Of a DNA stretch of 64,000 bases, positions 1 through 12,350 are shown piece by piece (position 1 is the first letter of the stretch; every line of letters starts with the position of its first letter). The notes beneath the pieces were generated by a model. It made no database searches. It worked only from the letters and a program-made list of their open reading frames with translations, and was not told the origin of the DNA. This stretch comes from Gordionus sp. m RMFG-2023. Taxonomy: Eukaryota > Nematomorpha > Gordioida > Chordodea > Parachordodidae. The position numbers were made by a program, and so were the translations under genes. The stretch covers positions 31,508,730-31,572,729 of the forward strand of contig NC_088778.1 in NCBI RefSeq assembly GCF_954871325.1. Reading direction: 5' to 3'.

Positions 1-420
1 CAACATTCCATGTCGCGACCCTAACTCGATCACCCGTAAACTGGTTTCTCCACTTTTTATTAGGTCGTTTATGGCCGTCATAGGTTTCATTTTCATGAAT
101 AGTGGTTCCACCAGGTTTCCCATCCTTCTTTTTGTCGTAGGCGGATGAGGAGGCCCACGGGGTACTTTGGGCTGTACCCCGCCCATGCTTTGTTGTAACC
201 ATAGGGAAATTTTTGTAGCATGGTTTTTACAATCGGATGCCCTTCCTGACATCAACCTCTTTAAGTGGTTTTTACACCCCGTCGAGGAGACGGTGGTGAT
301 CCTATTCTAGACCCAGATCACAGGGAACCTTTTAGACCTCCATTTGCCGCCAAAAGACGTTGCCACTCCCCCGCCACGATGAGGCTGAAGGTAGGATTTT
401 GGGAGAGAGGTAGTATCTAA
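1..420. repeat. GC-richer repeat fragment at the left edge
   Basis: This stretch is clearly less AT-rich than what follows and has no usable long reading frame. It contains the phrase GGATGCCCTTCCTGACATC, which I associate with dispersed invertebrate repeats (a SINE or LINE tail), but I cannot name the family. It stops abruptly near 420 where AT-rich sequence begins. It could also be the end of an element that starts left of the window. Confidence 0.35.
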
Positions 421-2061
421 TTTTATAAATTATCATATGACAATCTAGTAATTTTTACCAATATAGCGAATTATATACTTTACAGAAAACTATAAAATAT
501 TAATAAGGACATCAGAAAATATCTTTTAAAGACATTGTGGGATAAATAATATGAAGATTAATTTTTAATATCATTTTTTATTTAAAATAAATAGATGGCG
601 TTAAATAATTGAATGCATATTGTTGGTTTATTTATTATCAAGAGCATTGATTAGTAAAATTTGTTAAAATATTAAATGTAATACATTCTCTAACTGTCAA
701 ATATGTCTGTAAAAGTGGAATTTTACTAGTATTTTGTAACGAATTCTATAAAATAGAGGAATATCAACTATATGCCTACTTGCTTTTTATAAATAAATAT
801 CTTATATTTGTTTGGAATAAATTATTAGCAAGCTTTTATGTATATGTATATACAAGTAATTTATTATATTTTATATAAACTAATAAAAAATATATTTCAT
901 ATTTGTTCCAGGCTTATTTTTCCTCCTCCCTTGTAAAAATATTTTATTACTATGTATAGACTAAGGTAACCCGGTCGAAGGTCGAGCACTGCCCAAAATT
1001 GGGTCTGGGGACGAAGCCCCAGAAATTTTTTTAATTCTCCCCTCCCCCTCTTAGGAAAATCCTGGCTACGCCTATGATCTCTACTATGGCCTAGTGAAGC
1101 TTTTAGTCTAAAAAGTTGAATTAAGCTTCTAAGTTAAGCCTCAACTTGAAGATTGATTCGAATACTTCTTAATAAAAAATATGGCTACGCTGTTTTATAG
1201 TTGACTAAAGTTAGGTAGTTTAACAACGCTAAATATACGGTATAATGACTATTTTATTTTTTTTAATTATTTTTTGAAGGGCCCTTTTTCGTTGGATAAC
1301 TATAATAAACCTGAATCGCATGACTTTCGACTCTGATGTTGGTTCGGATACCCCAATGGGTTTATTTTTTTTAATGAAGAAGATAATTTTTCTAATACAT
1401 CGAATCGGTTAAATGGTGGAAGAAAATGGAACATTTCCTTATCCTTAACCCTTTACATTTAAGCGCTTCCGACCATATATTCTATTATAATTTATTACAT
1501 CGGTTAAGTAGTGCATCGTAACCCCTATTTATGATATCGTTAAATTAATATTCATTAGCCCATTTTTAATCAAAAATTTATTTTTTAAAATATGTATTAT
1601 CTCCTTTAAAAATAATATAGATTTTGCAAAAATGTTATATATCTATGATTATCTAGAAAAATGGATTGAGAATATTTTGTAATATGATTTTTTTGTGCCC
1701 AATCATTTGAGTGCATGGTTTTTGTCTCTTCCTAGCTCAGACGAGAACCATATGGATAAAATTTAATATTATGAAATTTCCTCATTATTGTTAAAAAATC
1801 TTAATATCAAATGATTATTAAAAATAAATTTTACACTTTCGAATCAATAGTTCGGTAACGGACAATGACATATAATAAATTTAATTATAATAAATATGAT
1901 GCCTATAAGAAATTTAAAAGGGAAAAAGACATTATTTATTTTTGCGATAATTAATATGTTTGCCTTTCGTTTATTTTTTGGAGTTTTGATATTAAAAAAA
2001 TCTACTAAACAATCATCTATATCTAATAAAAATATTCGAAATTTTTATCAATATCAAACAG
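421..2061. other. AT-rich DNA upstream of the first recognised KY exon
   Basis: Mostly AT-rich sequence with no supported gene. The part at about 960-1075 resembles the hAT-type MITE at 48803-49219 read backwards: it ends in GGCTACGCCTATG and has the same GGGG/CTTCG-rich interior. Earlier exons of the KY-like gene should lie here or left of the window, but none is recognisable. Confidence 0.5.
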
Positions 2062-5000
2062 GGTTGTTAAGGGGAATCAAACTGGGAACTGAGAGTTATC
2101 ACATGCTTTTCAAGAGACTTTGCAGGTTTTATTCTTTCTTATATTAATAATATAATTTTTTTTTTAAGGACTTAATTTTATTAAAACACAAAACTTATTT
2201 TTGTATAAAAAACAATATGCGGATATGTTTGTTTATTTTTAAAAAAAAATTTCTTATATGCATTGTGTAATCCCTTACATGTCTGCTCTCCTCTCTTTCA
2301 TTGGAACTTTGGGATTCCAATAAATCTTAAGAGTTACTTAACACCTTAGTTCGTACAGTATATTAGTTATATCTATTTGGCTACGATATAGAGCAATTTT
2401 TAGTTACCTGATTGTTCTTTTTCGAACGCTTAGCAATTAATCTATCTTCGTCTAATTAAAATTATTAAATATTAGATTTATATAAAATTTAAAAATATTT
2501 TACGAAACGATTAAACAATATTTTATTTTTTTCCCGCTAAATAAAAAAAAAACTTTGAATTATTAGAATATATTTAATATCATTTTTTTTAAAAAAAATA
2601 TATATATGCCGCACGCTCTTAAAAGAGAGATTCTTGAAAATATTTTTATTTTATTAAATAGTTACGCCGGCCTTCATTGCGTTGTCATCAGAGGGTATTC
2701 CAAAAGCGCGGGCTATTTGCCCGGAATGAAATTCGAAATGTCGGCCCCTTCCTCGCTACTAAACCAGACCCGTATGAACATATCTCTTCTTCTTCTTTTT
2801 TTTTTCGATTCAAAAAAAAATAACATGATAGCACAGTTTTATTTTCTTTTTAAATAAATATTATTATGGGGGGAATATTAACTTTTAAATGATGAAGGCA
2901 AGAGACCCACCAATGTGTGCTAATATAACCTATAATTAACATGGTAAATGAAATACAGCTACGGTTATGATAAGAACTATTTTACTAAAAAAGCAACCTC
3001 CAAAGTTTTGCTAATATTTATATAATGAACGTTAGCTCATATCATTCTAACTTCAAGCCTACCCTACTACCTTCCACCCAGTTTCAGAATGGTATAGAAA
3101 AAATAGCTTCGTGCCGCACCTGCCACTCTAAATCAATTATTTTATATTTTTTATTAGGATAATTTATGACTCTCCGATTTATATGAAAAACCAATGTCCA
3201 ACGCTATGCATCATTACCCATTATCATGTACCCGGAGAAGAAAAAATAACAAACTTAGACATAAAATTTAATTATATAAAATAATTGTGAAAGGGAATAA
3301 GATATAATTATCTTGACCCTTCTTAGTGTAATAAATCCTTCAACAAAATAAAAAAATTAAATAATAATTATATATATTCCTCAAAAGCAGCTAAAAAGAA
3401 TAATTGACACTTATTAACTACATCAATATAATTAGAGAAAATCTTGATACACCACATATATATGATGTTTTTTTTTTAAAATAAATAGTATTTATTTTAT
3501 TTTTGTTTCCTCCCAGCCTCCAGCGACAATCTTATCAATTCAAAACGCTTCCGGAATACCTGGAACGCGGCTTACCTAGACGGTTCCTGGAGATTCGTGC
3601 AATGCAATTGGGGTGCCCGTCATTTGGTTAACAATTCCAATAATTCCAATCTAAGAGGCGATGATAAGGGCAAGGAAAACGCTACCGCCAATGGAAAAAT
3701 GGGCAGTAGCCCCGAAATGATAGCTGACGATAACGATTTGGAGGTTGTTTTTTTATACGCCACATATTTATACGAATCCTTCAATAAAGATAAAAGCGGG
3801 TTATTGAGAACTGTATTTTTTATTCATAACCACTTAATGCCCTTGTTACTAGGCAATCCTCCCTTCCACCCCCCACCCCCCCCCCCCCCTGAGCCGATTT
3901 TTAAAAAGGGCTAACTCAAAATTTTTGCCAGAAAAACATTGTCCAACTCTCGAAATTTCGTTAATAGATGTTCAAACCTTTGTGCCACCTATGAGCAAAA
4001 TCTTAAGGCTTGCACAATATTTTTCCTAGTTTTTATAAATCGGCTCATAATGAGCCGTTTAACAACACTAAGTTATATACATTTTAAAAAAAATGAAAGA
4101 AAGAAATACCGGGTTATTGAAAAATCGCCATACACGATATGCACAAATAAATGGAAAATAAGAAAGAATGAAAGAATTAGTTTAAGAAAAGTATATTGCT
4201 CGTATTTATTTTATCTTTAAAAAAAAGAAAGAATGATTAAATGATTCGCTTTTTACTTTGTAAAACACTTGATCTATTCGTTAAGGATCAACACGGCGCG
4301 GATAAAAATCTCAAAGGAGCCGAAAACTTGCGCTACGAATACGACGATCATTATTTTCTCACCGACCCGGAAGAGTTTATTTACGAATTTTTCCCCAAAC
4401 AATCAGAATGGCAACTGCTGGACACCTGCTTATCCTTGCAGGTAAAATCTTCTGCAGACAGAGACCTGAACCTTTATCTATAATCCCTTATAGTTTAGCT
4501 GCTTAAAAATTAAAAAGGTTCTGGTTCGGTTAGGTTTCGAAAAATTCTTAAGGGTTTTTCCGGTTCTGCAATTTTTGTTTAATATTTACGTCAAATGTGT
4601 CTTAAATAAAGTTTGTAGAAAAGACACGCAACTTGGAATATAATGTTTGATAAGATGTATGGCAAAGGTAAGAAATAAATATTTGGGGAAGGTTATTAGG
4701 GATCACCTCACCTTATTATTAATATTATAACCTTGAATTCACGCGATACAACTAAATAGATTAAAATTATCATTATTTATTTGTGATATTTAGTGAAATT
4801 AGTAAAATGAATACATTTAAATCCTACCCCTCCTCCAATATTCAAAAAGCACTATGCTGATAAAGGAAAGCATAAATGAAGAATGATTGTTCGACGTAAA
4901 TATTTTAAAAAATCATTACAAAAATTCTGTAGGGACTTGGGCTGATTTACCCGACTCTAACATATTTTTTTAAATTTTATATCTCTCGAAAGAATTGAAA

Positions 5001-8000
5001 TAAAGAAATGAAAATATATGTATCATAAAAATTGCCTTTAAAACAAAAGCAATTCGAAAATCTGCCCTTTGTGCGTAGCCTGTTCTTCAAGTACGGCTTG
5101 TCCTTTTCTCCAGACCCCAATCAAGGCAATAATTCGACGAATTCCATACATTATTCTTCCCCCAATCATTCCTCACTTTCGACCAACGATTGCAAGTTTT
5201 TTTTTTGTTTTCTATCAGAAAATTAAAGATAATTATGATTAACCATAAGAAAGCGACTACTTTCTACTTTAGTTAAAAACGAAATTAGATACGTTTGAGG
5301 GTACACACAAGAAATTTGGATTTACCATCCTATTTTGAAATATTGTCTATTTTTTTATGGGTTTTTAAATTATTCATAATTTATAGCTTATCCTACCCTT
5401 TTTAATTTTGCTGTTGATATGCTCAAAATGGGAACATAATTATTCAAAACATACATTTAAATATTTATAATTTGCAGAATTAATTACAAAATTTAATAAT
5501 GTAATTTATTTTAAAAGTATAAAAGTAAACGTAAACGTAATTTTTGCAAAAAAAAGAGAATACGCTATCGTTACGCCAAATAATTAGGGCGCTAAGCAAC
5601 ACTGCTATAGCCGATTTATCATATTAATACTATTAAGGGCTAATGGGTTCGATTTATTTAAAGTGTACATACACTGGAATCATCTGCAAGCAATGTTATT
5701 GGCGGTAAGACGTCGTTGAGAAGAATTTTCCTAAAATCCTTTGGCGGACTTCATATATGCACTTTTAGTGCATTTTAATGTATCAATCGACAGTCTTGTT
5801 TGTTAGTATTAATGTCATTGATTCTAATCTAATTATATGATATTAAGTCCTCTTTACCAGATCGAGCCTAATATCCTATTTATTGATTTATTTTTTTAAA
5901 TTTTGAATTTAACTCTCATCTCAAGATTTTGATGTGTTTTTGCTTAGGATGGGAGAGAAATTACATTCCTATTGGGCGAGAGAGAAACATAATTTGAAAA
6001 ATTCGCCCAATGAGAATAATTCTTAAATAAGCTTATTATAACATATTTTTTATTAATCAATTTTTTTTAAAAAAAAACTGTTTAAACGCCTAGCTATAAC
6101 CATTCGACCTTTAAAAAGACCGCGTTTTTTAACGTCAAAGGCGCCATTCTTTTAGCGGACAAGACCGGGGCCGCCAACCTGACACTAGAAATGCCCGATG
6201 ATCTTGTGGCGAGTCTCGTTTTCCATTACAATCTCCGCTTTTACCACCATCCTTCCCCCTCAACAACAAATAACCCCAATCTCAATACTTCGCTGTCTTC
6301 CAGTAAAACGAATATATTATTACTTGTAATGTCGCTTGTCAACATCTTCAAATTTTTATTACTGCTGAGGACTTTTGTTTTTATTGTTGACCAATTGAAA
6401 TACATTTTGTTTTTGAGGCATTTTGAATTAGGACACTTTCACCAAATTTTCCAAATCGTCGAGAACATCACTTATAAATTTTTCTTAACGATTTTTAAAA
6501 TAATATAATATTGTCTTATATTAGTTTGATTATTACTTTCAAAGTTATATTTTTTGCGCTATCAAATCTGTTAAGATAAGAGCGTTGAAACAACTAACGG
6601 TTACGCTACGCCCAACACCCTTGTAACCGGCAACGGAGACAGCCTAGATGGTATCAATATGAGACGGTACGTTATGCAGACCCTGGTTGGGAAATGTGTC
6701 ATTTTTAAGGTAGATTTTTTTTTCTATCGGAAATGAATAAAGAGAAATGTAAAAATGAATTAACCCCCCCCCCCCCACCTTCCTCTCTAGAGGTTAGAAA
6801 TTTTTATATGGGAAAGGCTAATGGTAAATTAATAAATGTTATATAAAGAAAAGTATTTTTTTTATGAAATTGATTATTCAAACAAAAAGCTCATTTATTT
6901 TTTTTTGGAAAAGCTGAAAGAACGAAATATATCTCAACTAATTTATTATATTTATGCTAGACCCTTCTATTTTTCAATTGAAAACCTTATTTTCATACAA
7001 ATAATGAAACATTTATTGTTAGACATTCGTAAAAACATCTCAATACCATTATACAATATTTAATCATTACAATTTAGTGCGCACATTGAGAGTTTACGTT
7101 TTGCCGTAAATTTTAAATAAAAAAAACGTAACACGGCCCTTGTTTAAATTGAGGTCGTCTTTTTATTAATATCCCTTGATTCTAAATTTTAAATAATTTC
7201 TAAAAAAAAAAGGATTTGTCTTGAATATTATATTATCGTCTGCCTTCTTATTTCTTTAATTTTTAAATATTCCTTTTTTTAGGATTATAAGTAAGTTGTT
7301 TTATATTACATTTTATATAATATTACAAAACGAAGAATAAAAAAAGTATTGGAAAAGCAAACCTATTTGCGTTTTTTTAAATGATTGCTAACGCCAAACC
7401 GTAATTTTACCAATTTGCAGTAGGCCATTTGAAAGTCATTATTGGCGCTTGCAACGCAGCGTTAGAAACGCTCAATTTGTTCGCACTATTAAGGATTCCT
7501 TAATATTATTATAACTTCCTGTTTCTATTTTCTACTAATGATGCTGATTACACAAGTTGATCCTCTACATTTTTTTTAAAAAAAATTCATTTATTTGCGC
7601 ATTTATAAATGCTCATAGGTACATTGTCCCAGCAAGGGGGAATTTTTGCTCGACATTTTCGCCAACCAAGTCAACTCTTCTGACTACGCCTCCGGAAAGG
7701 CGATGCGATTCAAAAGTGTATGCAAGGCGAAAATAGTCTGTTCGACCCTGGACAAAATCATGATACCACTCCCGGATTGTGCCAGCGGCGAGTGGGGACC
7801 TGTTAAGGTAAAACGGGGAAATTAATAGATTTCATATAAAAGGAAAGGGGGGAAACAAAAAATAGGTTTTTTTAACCTGATATTTTATATTTTCATATAA
7901 AAGGCTTACAAATTGTTCACTATGATCCCCGCATCCCACGAGGATGCCGTCGTGAATACGCACACATCTTTCCTTGTCATCCGTTTCTGCTTCGCTCCTT

Positions 8001-10526
8001 TAACGTACTTCTCTCCTCGAACCAAGCGATCTTTTGCTTCCGGTACGAATAATTCGGATAGCAGACAATCTGACACTGCAAATTCGAGGTTTTTTGTCAA
8101 TTATAATTTTCAATGATTTAGTTTTAGTTTTTTTTAATATAATTTTGATGAAAGCGCATGCGTTCCATAATTATATTCAAATCATTTTATTTTTTTGTAA
8201 GATATTATAATAAAAACAAAAAGTTAAAAGAATGAAACAATATGTGTCTTTATTTTTACATAATACTTAAAAAATAAATGACGATTCATTAATATATAAC
8301 AAAACAAACACTACAAAATACATATGGTAAAATTTTAATGTAATTATTTTGCATTTACAATTTTTATATTACTTAAATTTTTTTTAAAAATACAGTTTAA
8401 TATTTTTTTCAAATGTTTAATATACGACAAATTTTATATAGTATAATACAAATAATACACATTTACATCAAATCCTGATCCTGTTTATTCTAATTCACAA
8501 ATGTTTAATACACGACAAATTTTATATACTAACTAACACAAATAATACAAATTCATTTACATCAAATCCTGATCCTATTTATTCTAATTCAATACATAAT
8601 ATATCTGCTACAAATAATTTCCATTATCTCCCTTATTGTATAGAAATATTGAATATAGCCAGAGAAAAAATATTTTTCTTAGACGAGACAGGCATAAATT
8701 AACATGTTGTACCTGTTTACGCCTGGGCATCATACAATGTTACGCCAACTGTTAAAGTCCCACCATCTAATGGTAAAAATTTAAGTATATTATGTACTAT
8801 GGGAATCGAAGGTGTGATACTTTATCGCATCATCGAGGGAGCTTATAATAGTCTACTATTTCGGGAATATATGATAGAACTAATTAATATCATACCAAGT
8901 GATTCAATTGTTATGGATAATGCATCGATCTATAAAAGTCACCTCATTGATAGTTTTAAAGTGCGAGTAGAATATTTGCCACCCTATTCGCCTCAACTTA
9001 ATCCAATAGAGAATTTCTTTGGTGTATTATAAAACAAATACAGATCAATCAATCCCCGACAAAATACAAGAAACGAAATCGTTCATAATGTAACATCAAT
9101 TCTTAATGTATTTACCTTATGACTTTTCAAGTTATTATAATAAGATGCATCGATATTAGGAGATTGGTTATCGAGGACAACCATTGAATTAAGGTAAATT
9201 TATAAAAATAAAATTTATATTATAATATATATAGAAAATCGGAATACATAAAGAAAAAACGAAAATTAAAATATCCATTTTTTTATATTTTAATGCATTT
9301 TTTAAATCTGTTTTGTCATATATTATATATTTGATCGTCATTTATTTTTTGAGTATTATATAAAAATAAAAAAACATGGTTAAATCTTTTTAATTTTTTG
9401 CTTTTATTATATTAATTTACCTGTAATTGTTGGGGCTTAAAATTAGCTCACTTTGCCCCCTTAAATTTTATTAATAATTTCTGGTGTATTATTTTAATAG
9501 CAGACGAAAATTGGTAGATTTTGCGGCGGCTTTGCACAAAAACGATGGCGAACAAACTATCCTGTCCAAATGCGTGCGTCCGCGGTGGATTTATACGCGA
9601 GATAACCTGACCTCGGGGGAAGACCATCAGGATGCTTATAAAATGGCTTACCCCAGGGGAAGATTAGATAATTATCTAGAAGGTGCCTAAAACTTTTTGT
9701 ATTAATAAAAACTATATATTCTTTTATTCCTCAAAAAAAATTGATAATATATTTATAAAATATCCGAAAATCCTGAAGAGTGAGTGTGAGGAGCCAGAGT
9801 GGAGGCAACCTTAAAAATGGTCGGAAAATAAAAAAAAATATGCACCGATAAATATTTTAAGACTAAATTTATTTTTGCATTGTCTCATATGGGTGAGGGG
9901 TAGAAATATCAAACGGTTATGTAGATTCCCACTCTTGTCCCCCACCGCTTACCCGTAGTTACGCGGCGACTGAGAAATTGGTTCAAATCAGAGACCTGCA
10001 GAGGTACCATTTGTATGGCCCGGCTGACTCGGATTTTTTTTTTAAAAAAATTTCGGCCCGGCCCAGAGTATTTTTCAAAAAAATTTTTCGGCCTGGACCG
10101 GGTTTTATAATTTAAGGCCCGACCCTGATTTTATTAAAATTTGTTATATTTATTTTTGATTTTTATAGTTAATAATGGCCATATTAAATATTTGGTTTTA
10201 AAATATGCAGGTCTCTGGTTCAAATAACCTTGAGTTTGGGTAGCAAGGTTATATATATATATCCTAAAACACCAAGTGCTCTTTAAATATCATGTATGCG
10301 ATTAGTGTTTATTTATTTTTTTAAATTACCATTTAAAGCACAGAAAGAATTTTGATTGTTTTTTAAATTTAACATTATTATAAAACGTTGGAAGGTAACG
10401 GAAAGGGCAGCAGGGAAGAAAAGGCGGAAGTTGAAGGCATATCTTTCGAAGTTTCTCTCCCCGAGGAAGGCCAGTACGGGCTCGATATTTATGCCCGAGA
10501 GGAGGACAACGCTTCCGGCAGTCACG
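2062..10526 (+). CDS. KY/hillarin-like transglutaminase-fold protein (partial, eleven exons seen)
   Basis: Exons by splice sites and matching phase: 2062-2125, 2662-2771, 3517-3743, 4286-4441, 5050-5195, 6094-6302, 6576-6709, 7619-7807, 7904-8088, 9501-9682, 10395-10526. The first three form the transglutaminase-like core (AGLHCVVIRGYSKSAGY, then NTWNAAYLDGSWRFVQCNWG). The rest match the KY-family C-terminal part (YFLTDPEEFIYEFFP, FHYNLRFY, FLLDIFAN, PLPDCASGEWGP, LVDFAAALHKN, GQYGLDIYARE). KY/hillarin proteins act at the muscle and cell cytoskeleton. The nucleophile Cys position is Thr (2088-2090) and the His of the usual HAWN is Asn (3555-3557); the Asp (3579-3581) is kept, so this is probably a pseudoenzyme. 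N/S-rich stretches extend several exons at their 3' ends. All joined exons are open. The N-terminal exons and the last exon(s) are not resolved; the 10395 acceptor and 10526 donor are the weakest calls. Confidence 0.88.
3890..4070. repeat. Foldback hAT-type MITE, AACGGCTC family, left end cut
   Basis: The right end reads GAGCCGTTTAACAACACTA. The interior matches the other family copies, with inverted ATATTTT..CCAGAAAAA halves and GATGTTCAAACCTTTGTGCC in the middle. The left terminus is missing at a 14-base C run. It lies in the KY intron just after the exon ending at 3743. Confidence 0.75.
7075..7488. repeat. MITE of about 410 bp, TAGTGCGCAC family, copy 1
   Basis: It begins TAGTGCGCAC and ends TCGCACTA, with GAGCGTTT-like inner termini. 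Its interior aligns along its whole length with 34790-35198, for example in the ATATTATCGTCTGC and AAACGAAGAATAAAAAAAG segments. It lies in a KY intron. No clear target duplication is visible, so the superfamily is open. Confidence 0.75.
8410..8591. repeat. Tandem duplication, two units of about 90 bp
   Basis: Units 8410-8496 and 8497-8591 both run from CAAATGTTTAATA to TATTCTAATTCA with only small differences. The second unit is in frame with the transposase that follows, so this is probably a duplication inside the mariner-like element. Confidence 0.8.
8536..9060 (+). pseudogene. Tc1/mariner/IS630-type transposase remnant in a KY intron
   Basis: Reading frame from about 8550: FFLDETGIN (first Asp), then VMDNASIYKSH (second Asp), then LPPYSPQLNPIENFFG (third acidic residue, Glu), the DDE catalytic set of IS630/Tc1/mariner transposases. 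The frame is interrupted by TAA at about 8698-8700, just after LDETGIN, and by TAA at 9030-9032, after ENFFGVL. The helix-turn-helix N-terminus is not recognisable. Terminal inverted repeats were not identified, so the element limits are unknown. It is a dead copy inside the intron between KY exons 7904-8088 and 9501-9682. Confidence 0.85.
9989..10217. repeat. hAT-type MITE with perfect 8-bp target duplication
   Basis: It starts CAGAGACCTGCAGAGGTACC and ends TGCAGGTCTCTG. It is flanked on both sides by GTTCAAAT (9981-9988 and 10218-10225), the 8-base duplication typical of hAT. A GC-rich GGCCCGGC subterminal block stands out from an AT-rich centre. Its termini match 24130-27243 and 52521-52696, so they share a transposase source. 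Confidence 0.93.
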
Positions 10527-11454
10527 GTTTACGCTATTTATTTTATTACTCGAATAAGAGTTTTATTTATTTATTTAAAATAAAATATTCGAATATTAGG
10601 TCTAAGAATTTTTATAAGATTTATGTTCACGTGATAAGCCAATTTTTTGAAGTAGTTCTCACAAAATTTTGACAAATCACGAGTCCCCCAGTAGCCTCTC
10701 CTTAGTAACGCCACTGCCTTTGATCATTATTACCAATAAGTTTTAATGTTCGAAAAGTACTAACAAAGCGAAGCTATTAACTTTAATCAAAATTTTATTT
10801 ATTATAAAAAATAATATATATATATAGTATGTATATACTTGATAATAAATTATCCTTGACCCTTATCATGTTATTATATCACCCAAGGTCACAAGAATTT
10901 GCACAGGCATCTATCTTCACCCACGGGTCCTAAAGAAAAGCAACTACTAACCCACGCTTGTAAATATCTCATCAATTATAGATTGGCGTAATAATCGCGA
11001 ATCATACAAATCGAATTATTCTTATCATTCATTTTTTTATTGTTACGGAAGAAGAATTTTTCTTTTTCGGTTATAAATAAGATAAAAAAGTTTTTTTAAT
11101 CGTGTACAAATTATTCGAATTTATTGCGAATATATATTTTTTTTTCGCGCATTTTATTTTGTCGATTCTTATTTATTTTTTTAAAGATATTTTATAAAAA
11201 AAACAACTTTATATTGTTTATTTTCGAGGTGGTTCCTACCCGTCATTCACCCAACCACCATTTTTTTAAAATCATGGCTTCTTTTCTTTTCCAAATATTT
11301 AATATTTTTATTTATCCCCCCTCCCACTCCCTCTTATTATCTACTTCATTCCAAAAAAATTTTAGTGCATTAAATTATTCCTGCCTAACCAGTAAATTAT
11401 TAATATTCTTTTTTTTAAAAAAAATATATAGGATTCATTAAATATTATTAATTG

Positions 11455-11653
11455 TAGTGTTTGTAAAACGGCTCCATTTTTAAAAAATGGCTACCCGATA
11501 TTTTGACCAAAAATATTACGCAAGCCTGGAGATTTAGTGTATAGATGGCAGAAAAGTTAGGACATCTATTAACGAAATCTAGAAATTTGCGTAAATTTTT
11601 TGGCTAAAATATTGGATTAGCCGTTTTAAAATTCGAGCCGTTTAACAACACTA
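11455..11653. repeat. Foldback hAT-type MITE, AACGGCTC family, full length
   Basis: Termini TAGTGTTTGTAAAACGGC and GAGCCGTTTAACAACACTA are inverted, and the two halves are imperfect inverted copies of each other. The flanks ATTAATTG and ATTTATTT match at 6 of 8 bases, consistent with an old hAT target duplication. Confidence 0.8.
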
Positions 11654-11890
11654 ATTTATTTGATTTGTATTTTCGCTTTTTTTAAAATAGTTTAAACAAA
11701 AAAATCTATTTATTTATTTTTTAGTTGATTTATATAAAGAAAAGACCAATTTTTTTAAATAGTAATAATAATATAATATATAATTATTTTTCGAAACTGA
11801 TTTATATAATGAATTGTGTGTTTTGTAATTTTTATAGGAATAAAATATTATTAAAAAAATTTTTTTCTGCTTTACTAGCAAGCTATTGCT

Positions 11891-12124
11891 AATAAGATTC
11901 AGCAGATAGAAACTTTTCAAAAATATCATTTAAAATTGAAAAGATGATAGGGTATAGAGGAAGGATGCCAGAATAATAGTTTATTGATATACCACCTTTT
12001 GAAAAATTTAAAACTATTTAAAAATTAGATTGTAAATCTTGATAAGATTCAGCAGATAGAACTTTTCATTAAATATCATTTAAAAATTAAAATATTTTTT
12101 TTTAATTTTTAAATGGAAAAGATG
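11891..12124. repeat. Direct repeat pair (11891-11946 and 12042-12124)
   Basis: Both copies start ATAAGATTCAGCAGATAGAA, continue through ATATCATTTAAAA and end GAAAAGATG. The second has gained a T-rich stretch. It looks like a local duplication. Confidence 0.7.
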
Positions 12125-12138
12125 CTGTGAGTCAATAA

Positions 12139-12350
12139 TAGTGTTGTTAAACGGCTCGATTTGAGCCGATTTTTTAAAACAGTTAACTCAATTATTTATC
12201 CAGAAAAAATATTACGCAAACCTGAAGATTTTTGTCATAAATAACACAATGGTTTGGACATCTATTAAACCAAATCTCGAGGCACATGCGATATTTTTCT
12301 GGCGAAAATATTGAGTTATCCGTTTTTAAAAAATCGGCTCAAATCGAGCT
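12139..12350. repeat. Foldback hAT-type MITE, AACGGCTC family, right tip lost
   Basis: It begins TAGTGTTGTTAAACGGCTCG and keeps the inverted halves. The expected GTTTAACAACACTA tip is replaced by other sequence just after ATCGAGCT. Confidence 0.75.

Noticed and set aside
3744-3914. Open frame running past the KY exon into a Pro-rich PPPPPPP stretch
   Set aside because: It reads through the donor at 3744 into the intron; the Pro run is the 14-base C tract.
7906-8100. Minus-strand open frame opposite a KY exon
   Set aside because: Shadow of the plus-strand exon 7904-8088, which carries conserved KY sequence.
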